Shown here piece by piece: positions 1 through 5,883 of a stretch of DNA of 12,695 nucleotides (positions are counted from its first letter, which is position 1; each line of letters begins with the position of its first letter). The position numbers and the translations under genes were made by a program. Source of the stretch: Roseovarius sp. (GTDB taxonomy: Bacteria; Pseudomonadota; Alphaproteobacteria; Rhodobacterales; Rhodobacteraceae); the NCBI GenBank assembly GCA_021767845.1, contig JAASSQ010000066.1:1-12695 (forward strand), given 5' to 3'. The notes under the pieces were generated by a model. It made no database searches, was not told the DNA's origin, and saw only the letters and a program-made list of their open reading frames with translations.

Positions 1-64
1 ATAGTGGGCCACGGTCGGGCCGCCTTCGGTTCGTGAGCGGCCCAATTTCCGGGCTTCGGCCCGT

Positions 65-87
65 CCGGGGGGCTTTCCGGGGGGCTT
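65..87 (+). repeat. Tandem G-rich repeat before the Amt remnant
   Basis: The 11-base unit CCGGGGGGCTT occurs twice (65-75 and 77-87), one base apart. Just before it, at 50-63, is a small hairpin with 5-bp GC arms closing a TTCG tetraloop. Together they look like leftover terminator-type sequence ahead of the remnant. No function can be assigned. Confidence 0.4.
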
Positions 88-114
88 AAAGAATGGTCGT
101 GTCGGGTATCGAAA

Positions 115-573
115 ATGCGCTCTGGATCGACTTTGGTGCGATCAGGGGGGGTGGTGCGAGACATGGAGGGGCGGTCCGCGCTGGCCTTCATCATCGCCTT
201 CGGCGCGGGCCTGATCCTGAAGCCTGCCGCCAGCGTTCTGGAAAATCTCGGGATCGACGATGCCGTGGGAGCGGTGACGGTGCACTGCACGGTCGGCATT
301 TACGGGATGCTGATGCTGGGCGTCTTTGCCAGCGGCTATCCGGCGCTGCTGGGCGACGGCGCCCCGACGGTCAGCCGGATCGGGCAGATCGTGGGTTCGG
401 CCGTCTTCGTGGCGATCGGGCTTGGCACCGGCTATGTCAGCGCGCTGATCCTGAAGCTGGCGGGGATGCTGCGGGTGCCCGAAGCCGCCGAGATCGCCGG
501 TCTGGACACCGTCAAGGTGCCCGCGCAGGCCTATCCCGAAGGCATCACCGCGTCGCCGCCGACGGCCAACTGA
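115..573 (+). pseudogene. 5'-truncated Amt ammonium transporter remnant (C-terminal helices)
   Basis: The 152-residue frame matches only the C-terminal third of Amt/Mep/Rh ammonium channels. From the internal ATG at 163 the protein has a helix, the Amt-typical IDDAVGAVTVH segment, a GIYG helix, a further helix near positions 250-450 of the DNA, and a tail ending in GLDTVKVPAQAYPE, like the tail of full-length Amt proteins. The histidine encoded at 283-285 corresponds to the second of the two pore histidines. The first histidine and about eight upstream helices are missing. The frame is closed upstream by TGA at 34-36, and neither other plus-strand frame before it reads like Amt, so the rest is not simply cut off by the window edge. 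Alone it could not form a channel, so a decayed gene is likeliest. A short expressed membrane protein starting at 115 or 163 is the alternative. Confidence 0.6.
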
Positions 574-602
574 ACGCCAATTGACCAAGGAGGACTTGAG
601 AC

Positions 603-773
603 ATGGGATTTCCTTTTGACACGCCAAGCTGGGACGGCGTCAGCGGCGCGATCTTCATGGGGGTGGGCAGTGCGCTGCCCGGCATCTTAACCCTGATCGC
701 CATCGGCTTGTGCATTCTGGCGCTGGGGCTGGGCCAGACCTACGAGGTGTCGAAATTCAAGAAGCACAAGTAG
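603..773 (+). CDS. Small single-helix membrane protein, 56 aa
   Basis: An ATG at 603 is preceded by a strong ribosome binding site (AAGGAGG, 588-594, about 8 bases away) and opens 56 codons ending in TAG. The protein begins MGFPFDTPSWDG, has one hydrophobic helix at about residues 15-43 (rich in G, A, L and I), and ends in a basic tail, EVSKFKKHK. The charge pattern suggests the tail is cytoplasmic. I do not recognise the family. It lies 29 bases after the Amt remnant and before a terminator, so the two were probably cotranscribed, and it may once have been a small partner of the transporter. The intact frame and good binding site suggest it is still expressed although its neighbour is broken. 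Confidence 0.72.
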   Translation: MGFPFDTPSWDGVSGAIFMGVGSALPGILTLIAIGLCILALGLGQTYEVSKFKKHK

Positions 774-794
774 GGCCGCCTTCGGCCTGACAGG

Positions 795-830
795 CCCCCC
801 GCCTTTGCCGAGGCGGGGGGGCTTTGCCGT
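795..830 (+). terminator. Intrinsic terminator after the small membrane protein
   Basis: A 10-bp perfect GC-rich stem (795-804 with 811-820) closes a 6-base loop and is followed by a short pyrimidine-rich stretch (GCTTTGCC). The T tract is weak, but its position 22 bases after the stop at 773 fits the end of the Amt-remnant/small-protein transcript. Confidence 0.6.
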
Positions 831-836
831 GGTCGG

Positions 837-866
837 GGCAAGGGTGCGGCGGGGTTGCATCTTGCC
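837..866 (+). promoter_or_regulatory. Inverted repeat in the enuR leader
   Basis: GGCAAG (837-842) and CTTGCC (861-866) form a 6-bp inverted repeat with an 18-base spacer, 66 bases before the regulator start. A GTGCAC palindrome at 881-886 resembles a half-site of the operator candidate before uehA. This could mean autoregulation, but the evidence is thin and I see no convincing promoter boxes in 831-932. Confidence 0.25.
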
Positions 867-932
867 AAACGGGCCGGGCTGTGCACCCGATGGGGCAGGA
901 CGCGGCCCTGCGCCGCCTTGGACGAGACCCGC

Positions 933-2327
933 ATGACATTCGATTTCATCGACCGCCACAGCCTGAGCGAGCCGCTGTATGCCGGGCTGGCCGCCGCGAT
1001 CGAGCAGGCCATTCGCGACGGGCGGCTGAGGCCGGGCCAGCGGCTGCCCACGCATCGGGCGCTGGCGCGCGACCTGGGGCTGAGCGTGCACACGGTCAGC
1101 AAGGCCTATGACCGGCTGCGCCAGCATGACCTGATCGAGGGCCATGTCGGGCGCGGCAGTTACGTGGCCGATCCGGCGCGGCGCGATGCGCCGCCCTATG
1201 CGCTGGCCCCGGCCGAGGACGCGGTGTGTGACCTTGCGATCTCGCGCCCGCTGGTCGATCCGCGCCATGATGCGGCGTTCCGCGCGGTGCTGCGCGACAT
1301 GGCCGCGACGGTCGATCCGGCAGTGATGCTGGCGACGCGGCCCAATGTGGGCCTGCCCGCGCATCGCGCCGCGGGGGCCGAGTGGCTGGCGGGGCTGGGG
1401 GTCGAGGCCGGTCCCGGCGACGTGATCCTGACCAATGGCGTGGCGCATGGCATGGCGGCGGCCCTGTCGGCGACGACCCATCCCGGCGACGTGGTTCTGG
1501 CCGATGCGGTGACGCATCATCTGGTGATCTCGCTCTGCCGGGCGCTGGGCCTGACCCTGATCGGGGTCGAGGGCGACGCGGCGGGGATGCTGCCCGAGGC
1601 GCTGGACCGGGCCTGCCGCGCCCATGATGCGCGCGTCGTGGTGACGATGCCCGCGCTGACGGCGCCGACCGCCGGGCTGATGGACGAGGGGCGGCGGCGC
1701 GAGATCGCGCGGCTGGCCGCCCGTCACGACCTGACCCTCATCGAGAACGATGCCTATGGCGCGCTGCTGGAGGGGGCGCCGCCGCCGGTCAGCGCCTTCG
1801 CGCGCGACCGGTCGGTTTACCTGACGACCTTTACCAAGTGCACGCTGCCCGGGTTGCGGGCGGGCTACATGGTGGGGCCGGACCGGCTTTATGCGGCGCT
1901 GCTGAGCCGGTTGATGGTGTTTTCCTGGGCCGCGACGCCGCTTTTGTGCGAGATCGCGACGCGCTGGGTGCGCGACGGCACCGCCGCGGCGCTGGCCGGG
2001 TGGCAGCGTGCGGCGCTGGCCGAGCGGGGGCGGATCGCGCGGGACGTTCTGGGCCGTCACGATCTGCGCGGACACCCCGGCGGCCTGCATTACTGGCTGC
2101 CCCTGCCGGAGGGCTGGACCAGCGCGGAATTCCAGCGCCAGGCCGAGGCGCGGGACATCGTTCTGGCCCCGGCCGAGCCGTTCCTGACGCGGCAGGCGGC
2201 GCCGGTTCGGGCGGTGCGGATCTCGGTCGGGGGCGTGGCCGATCGCGCGCGGTTTGAAACGGCGCTGGAGCGGATCGCGGCGCTGCTGGATCGGGCGCCG
2301 GGCGCGGGGATGCCGCTGCCTTACTGA
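933..2327 (+). CDS. enuR: EnuR-type MocR/GntR regulator of ectoine uptake/use
   Basis: The 464-residue protein has the MocR layout. A GntR winged helix-turn-helix spans about residues 10-80 (RPGQRLPTHRALARDLGLS, then VSKAYDRLRQ). A fold-type I aminotransferase-like domain follows from about 100 to 460, with TNGVAHG, MPALTAPTAGLMDEGRRREI and IENDAYG; the Asp and Tyr of the last are placed to hold pyridoxal phosphate. The Schiff-base lysine is in FTKCTLPGLRAGY and falls at residue 302, the number reported for EnuR of Ruegeria pomeroyi. EnuR is a repressor relieved by an ectoine breakdown intermediate. The start at 933 is chosen because homology begins at MTFDFIDRHS; a frame from 855 would add 26 unrelated residues. 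Its binding site is weak (GGACGAG). Other MocR proteins such as TauR are possible, but the uehABC-usp neighbours favour EnuR. Confidence 0.82.
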   Translation: MTFDFIDRHSLSEPLYAGLAAAIEQAIRDGRLRPGQRLPTHRALARDLGLSVHTVSKAYDRLRQHDLIEGHVGRGSYVADPARRDAPPYALAPAEDAVCDLAISRPLVDPRHDAAFRAVLRDMAATVDPAVMLATRPNVGLPAHRAAGAEWLAGLGVEAGPGDVILTNGVAHGMAAALSATTHPGDVVLADAVTHHLVISLCRALGLTLIGVEGDAAGMLPEALDRACRAHDARVVVTMPALTAPTAGLMDEGRRREIARLAARHDLTLIENDAYGALLEGAPPPVSAFARDRSVYLTTFTKCTLPGLRAGYMVGPDRLYAALLSRLMVFSWAATPLLCEIATRWVRDGTAAALAGWQRAALAERGRIARDVLGRHDLRGHPGGLHYWLPLPEGWTSAEFQRQAEARDIVLAPAEPFLTRQAAPVRAVRISVGGVADRARFETALERIAALLDRAPGAGMPLPY

Positions 2328-2352
2328 GGATTGTCCTGCGCCAATTATTGAT

Positions 2353-2358
2353 TTGACA
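2353..2358 (+). promoter_or_regulatory. Candidate -35 box of the uehA promoter
   Basis: TTGACA lies 58 bases before the uehA start and immediately before the palindrome at 2363-2378. No good -10 hexamer stands at the usual 16-18-base spacing, so only the -35 box is proposed. Confidence 0.4.
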
Positions 2359-2362
2359 TGCT

Positions 2363-2378
2363 GTGCAATGCTTTGCAC
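2363..2378 (+). promoter_or_regulatory. Operator candidate before uehA (GTGCAA-N4-TTGCAC)
   Basis: A perfect 6-bp inverted repeat with a 4-base spacer begins 4 bases after the TTGACA box, where a bound repressor would block RNA polymerase. It is the only strong palindrome in the 89-base gap between the regulator gene and the transporter operon. Assignment to EnuR is inference from position. Confidence 0.5.
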
Positions 2379-2416
2379 GCTTCCCTTCGTATCGTTTGGA
2401 AACAGGGAGCAAAGCT

Positions 2417-3433
2417 ATGGCGAAATACGTGACCAAGACCTTCGCGGCCGCGGCCGCGGCGAGTGTCATGGCCATGAGCGCCGGGATGGCGCAGGCCGAG
2501 ACATGGCGCTATGCGTTCGAGGAAGCCATCGACGAAGTCCAGGGCGTGTTCGCCCAGAAATTCAAGGAAGAAATCGAGGCGAATTCCGATCACACCGTCC
2601 AGCTTTTCCCCTACGGCACGCTTGGCGAATCCGCCGACATCATGGAACAGGCGCAGGCCGGCATCCTGCAATTCGTGGACCAGAGCCCCGGCTTCACCGG
2701 CTCGCTGATCCCCGAGGCGCAGGTGTTCTTTGTGCCCTACCTGCTGCCGCAGGACACCGAGAAGCTGGGCGAGTTCTTCCGCACCTCGAAGGCCATCAAC
2801 GAGATGTTCCCCGAGCTTTATTCCGAGCAGGGGCTGGAACTGCTGGTCATGTTCCCCGAGGGCGAGGTCTGCATGACCACGCAGGAACCGGTGAGCGGGC
2901 CCGAGGATCTCAACGAGGTCAAGTTCCGCGTGATGACCAACCCGCTGCTGGTGGAAAGCTACAAGGCCTTCGGCGCGACGCCCACGCCGCTGCCTTGGGG
3001 CGAGGTCTATGGCGCGTTGCAGACCGGCATCATCCAGGGTCAGGAAAACCCGATGTTCTTCATCGAATCGACCAAGATGTACGAGGTGACCGAGGTCATC
3101 ACCTGCGCGGGCCACAACAACTTCACCACCGCCGTCATGGCCAACGAGGAGTTCTTCGAGGGGCTGCCCGAGGAGGAACAGAAGATGATCAACGATGCGA
3201 TCGACGTGGCCTTCGAGCACATCATCGACTACCAGAAGGGTCTGCACGAGGAGAGCATCGAGAAGATCAAGGCGGCCAAGCCCGAGATGCAGGTCAACGT
3301 GCTGAGCGAGGAAGAGCGCCAGCCCTTCGTCGAGGCGGCCGACGAGGTCGAGGCGACCTTCCTGGAAATGACCGGCGAGAGCGGCAAGAAGATCCTCGAT
3401 CAGCTCAAGGCCGATCTGGAGGCCGTGCAATAA
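2417..3433 (+). CDS. uehA: TRAP transporter ectoine/5-hydroxyectoine-binding protein (UehA/TeaA type)
   Basis: The 338-residue protein is a DctP-family periplasmic binding protein. The signal peptide runs to AQA at residue 27 and the mature chain begins ETWRYAFEE. Numbered from there it aligns without gaps, by memory, to TeaA of Halomonas elongata through at least residue 210: Glu9, Phe66 (in QSPGF), Arg144 (KFRVMTNPL), Trp167 (PLPWGEVYG), Asn184 (GQENP) and Phe209 are kept, while TeaA's Trp188 is Phe. Arg144 is the family's usual carboxylate clamp. The start at 2417 has a GGGAG binding site 8 bases upstream; an ATG at 2363 would put 18 unrelated residues before the signal peptide. It is first in the uehABC-usp operon and captures ligand for the membrane subunits. 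Another zwitterionic or carboxylate substrate cannot be excluded. Confidence 0.88.
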   Translation: MAKYVTKTFAAAAAASVMAMSAGMAQAETWRYAFEEAIDEVQGVFAQKFKEEIEANSDHTVQLFPYGTLGESADIMEQAQAGILQFVDQSPGFTGSLIPEAQVFFVPYLLPQDTEKLGEFFRTSKAINEMFPELYSEQGLELLVMFPEGEVCMTTQEPVSGPEDLNEVKFRVMTNPLLVESYKAFGATPTPLPWGEVYGALQTGIIQGQENPMFFIESTKMYEVTEVITCAGHNNFTTAVMANEEFFEGLPEEEQKMINDAIDVAFEHIIDYQKGLHEESIEKIKAAKPEMQVNVLSEEERQPFVEAADEVEATFLEMTGESGKKILDQLKADLEAVQ

Positions 3434-3444
3434 GCGCGAAACCC

Positions 3445-3480
3445 GGCCCGGCGGCGGCGCCTGTGCGCGGCCGCCGGGCC
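3445..3480 (+). promoter_or_regulatory. Intercistronic stem-loop between uehA and uehB
   Basis: A perfect 11-bp GC-rich stem (3445-3455 with 3470-3480) encloses a 14-base loop that can form a further GCGC pair. No T run follows, so it is not a typical terminator. It begins 11 bases after the uehA stop and ends 34 bases before uehB. Such hairpins commonly protect the upstream mRNA or partly attenuate transcription, giving more binding protein than membrane subunit. Confidence 0.65.
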
Positions 3481-3514
3481 ATGACAGAATTCCAAAGGCG
3501 AGGGGTGGCCGCCC

Positions 3515-4132
3515 ATGACCGACTCACAGCCACAGTCGCAGACCGACACCACCTCGGCGGATGATCCGGCCACGGGAGAGTATCAGTCCGCGCTGCCGGG
3601 ACTCCTGGGAAAGATCGACATCCTGATCAGCCGCATCGAGGCGTTCATGCTGGCGGTGGGCGTGCTGCTGATGGCGCTGAACACCATCGCCAATGTCGTC
3701 GGGCGGTTCGTGTTCCAGAACAGCATCTTCTTTTCCGAGGAGCTGAACCGCATCCTCATCATCCTGATCACCTTTGCCGGCATCAGCTATGCCGCGCGGC
3801 ACGGGCGGCACATCCGCATGTCGGCGATCTACGACGCGCTGCCGCCCAAGGCGCGCAAGGGGCTGATGATCGTCATCACGCTGGTCACGGCCGTGTTCAT
3901 GTTCGGGCTGTGCTACTATGCCTTCACCTACCTGCAGACGCAGGCGGGGCGGGGGCGTGTCCTGCCGTCGCTGCAAATCCCCGTCTGGATCACCCTGGTC
4001 TGGGTGCCGGTGGGCTTTTTCATGACCGGGATGCAATACCTTCTGACCGCGATCAAGAACCTGCTGGACAAGGACATCTATCTCTCGACCGCCGTCCTGG
4101 AAGGCTATGACGAAGACGAGATGGAGGTCTGA
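3515..4132 (+). CDS. uehB: TRAP transporter small membrane subunit (DctQ family)
   Basis: The 205-residue protein has the four-helix DctQ layout: hydrophilic N-terminus of about 40 residues, then helices at about 43-66, 78-94, 116-140 and 155-180. The segment SEELNRILIILITFAGISYAARHGRHI, split here across helix 2 and the following loop, is typical of the family. The acidic tail ends DEDEMEV. With the large subunit it forms the inner-membrane complex that receives ligand from the binding protein and uses the sodium gradient. The start at 3515 is preceded by GGCGAGGGG, a modest binding site; an ATG at 3481 is out of frame. It lies 81 bases after uehA, across a hairpin, and only three bases separate it from the next gene. 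Specificity is inferred from the binding protein. Confidence 0.9.
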   Translation: MTDSQPQSQTDTTSADDPATGEYQSALPGLLGKIDILISRIEAFMLAVGVLLMALNTIANVVGRFVFQNSIFFSEELNRILIILITFAGISYAARHGRHIRMSAIYDALPPKARKGLMIVITLVTAVFMFGLCYYAFTYLQTQAGRGRVLPSLQIPVWITLVWVPVGFFMTGMQYLLTAIKNLLDKDIYLSTAVLEGYDEDEMEV

Positions 4133-4135
4133 GCG

Positions 4136-5422
4136 ATGGCATTGACGATTTTCTCGATCATGATCGTCCTGCTGTTGCTGGGCTTTCCGATGATGATCCC
4201 GCTGATCGTGGGGGCCTTCGTGGGCTTCTATTCGCTGTTCGGAGGCATGAGCCAGCTTGAGACCATGATCCAGCAGATCATGGCGGGCATCCGGCCCGCC
4301 TCGCTGATCGCGGTGCCGATGTTCATCTTCGCCGCCGACATCATGACGCGCGGCCAGTCGGCCAACCGGCTGATCGACCTTGTCATGGCGTTCGTCGGGC
4401 ACCTGAAGGGCGGTTTGGCCGTGTCCACGGCGGCGGCCTGCACGATGTTCGGCGCGGTCTCGGGCTCGACCCAGGCGACGGTGGTGGCCATCGGCTCGCC
4501 GCTGCGGCCGCGGATGCAGAAGGCGGGCTACAACGACAGTTTCATCCTGGCGCTGATCGTGAACGCGTCGGACATCGCCTTCCTGATCCCGCCCTCGATC
4601 GGCATGATCATCTATGGCGTGGTGTCCAACACCTCGATCGCGGAGCTGTTCATCGCGGGGATCGGGCCGGGGCTGCTGATCCTGTTCCTGTTCTCGGTCT
4701 ATTCGTGGATCTACGCGGTGCGCAACAAGGTGCCCACCGAGGACAAGGCCAGCTGGGGCGAGCGCCTGACGGCGGCGCGCAGGGCGCTGTGGCCGCTGGG
4801 GTTTCCGGCGATCATCATCGGCGGCATCTATGGCGGCATCTTCAGCCCGACCGAGGCGGCGGCGGCCTGCGTGCTTTATGCGCTGATCCTGGAGGTGGTC
4901 GTCTTTCGCGAACTCGACCTGAAGGGCGTCTATGACACCGCGAAATCGACCGGGCTGATCACGGCGGTGGTGTTCATCCTCGTGGGCGTGGGTGCGGCGT
5001 TTTCCTGGGTGATCTCCTTCGCGCAGATCCCGCAGGAAATCCTGAGCGGCATCGGCATCGACCAGATGGGCCAGATCGGCGTGCTGTTCGTGATCTCGGT
5101 GGCGTTCTTCGTGGGCTGCATGTTCGTCGATCCGATCGTGGTGATCCTGGTTCTGGTGCCGATCTTCGCGCCGGTGGTGCAGTCGGTCGGGCTGGACCCG
5201 GTGCTGGTCGGCACGATCATCACGCTGCAGGTCGCGATCGGGTCGGCCACGCCGCCTTTCGGATGCGACATCTTCACGGCGATCGCGGTGTTCAAGCGCC
5301 CCTACATGGAGGTGATCCGGGGCACGCCGCCCTTCATCTTCATCCTGCTGTCGGTGGCGGTCGCGCTGATCTTCTTCCCGCAGATCGCGCTGTTCCTGCG
5401 TGACCTGGCCTTTGCGAAGTAA
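4136..5422 (+). CDS. uehC: TRAP transporter large permease subunit (DctM family)
   Basis: The 428-residue, very hydrophobic protein matches DctM-type permeases in length and layout (about 12 helices). Signature segments are clear: GSTQATVVAIGSPLRPRM, then KAGYNDSF, and IPPSIGMIIYGVVSNTS, followed by the IAGIGPGLL helix. Near the C-terminus, GSATPPFGCDIF is another family hallmark. It forms the ion-coupled channel of the transporter together with the DctQ subunit. The start at 4136 is three bases after the uehB stop, so translation is probably coupled. No frameshift or missing region is visible. The ectoine-type substrate is inferred from the adjacent TeaA-like binding protein, not from this protein. 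Confidence 0.92.
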   Translation: MALTIFSIMIVLLLLGFPMMIPLIVGAFVGFYSLFGGMSQLETMIQQIMAGIRPASLIAVPMFIFAADIMTRGQSANRLIDLVMAFVGHLKGGLAVSTAAACTMFGAVSGSTQATVVAIGSPLRPRMQKAGYNDSFILALIVNASDIAFLIPPSIGMIIYGVVSNTSIAELFIAGIGPGLLILFLFSVYSWIYAVRNKVPTEDKASWGERLTAARRALWPLGFPAIIIGGIYGGIFSPTEAAAACVLYALILEVVVFRELDLKGVYDTAKSTGLITAVVFILVGVGAAFSWVISFAQIPQEILSGIGIDQMGQIGVLFVISVAFFVGCMFVDPIVVILVLVPIFAPVVQSVGLDPVLVGTIITLQVAIGSATPPFGCDIFTAIAVFKRPYMEVIRGTPPFIFILLSVAVALIFFPQIALFLRDLAFAK

Positions 5423-5436
5423 GCAGGAGACCGGAG

Positions 5437-5877
5437 ATGTTCAAATCCATCCTCATCCCCTTCGACGGCTCGCCCAATGCCGAGAAAGCCCTGCTGAAAG
5501 GACTTGAACTGGCCGGGCATTTCAAGGGCACATCGGTCACGATCCTGACGGTTTACCGGCACCATTCTATGCTGGAGGCGTCGCTGTCGATGGTGCGCCC
5601 GGACGATCCGGGCAACCTGGACGACATCATGCGCACCCACGCGCGCGAAGTGGCCGAATACGGCAAGCGGCTGGCGCAGGAGGCCGGGCACGCCCAGGTG
5701 CGGGCATTCGTGAAATCCGGCCCCGCCTCGCGCACGATCGTCAATTTCGCGAAAGAGCATGACATGGACCTGATCGTGATCGGCAGCCGGGGGATGGGAT
5801 CGGTCGAGGGGTATCTGCTGGGCAGCGTGTCCCACAAGGTCACGGGCATTTCGCCGATCCCGGTGCTGGTGATCTGA
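5437..5877 (+). CDS. usp: UspA-family protein of the TRAP operon (TeaD type)
   Basis: The 146-residue protein is a single universal stress protein domain. It opens with ILIPFDGSPNAEKAL (Asp10 at the nucleotide site) and has the complete ATP-binding motif G-x2-G-x9-G-S at residues 116-130, so it probably binds ATP. In Halomonas elongata the equivalent gene, teaD, follows teaABC and its product lowers ectoine uptake; the same usp gene follows uehABC in Ruegeria. A binding site (CAGGAG) lies within the 14-base gap after uehC, so it belongs to the operon. In the known nutrient cluster eut genes would follow; here the stop is only six bases from the end of an opposing gene. A role as cytoplasmic brake on the transporter is inferred. 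Confidence 0.9.
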   Translation: MFKSILIPFDGSPNAEKALLKGLELAGHFKGTSVTILTVYRHHSMLEASLSMVRPDDPGNLDDIMRTHAREVAEYGKRLAQEAGHAQVRAFVKSGPASRTIVNFAKEHDMDLIVIGSRGMGSVEGYLLGSVSHKVTGISPIPVLVI

Positions 5878-5883
5878 GGCGCG

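Noticed and set aside
687..2378. Long minus-strand open frame of 563 codons opposite the regulator
   Set aside because: The product is Arg/Gln/Pro-rich with no recognisable domain and is an antisense shadow of a GC-rich gene; the plus strand has a complete MocR protein.
2345..3430. Minus-strand open frame opposite uehA
   Set aside because: It mirrors a well-supported TRAP binding protein and shows no family features.
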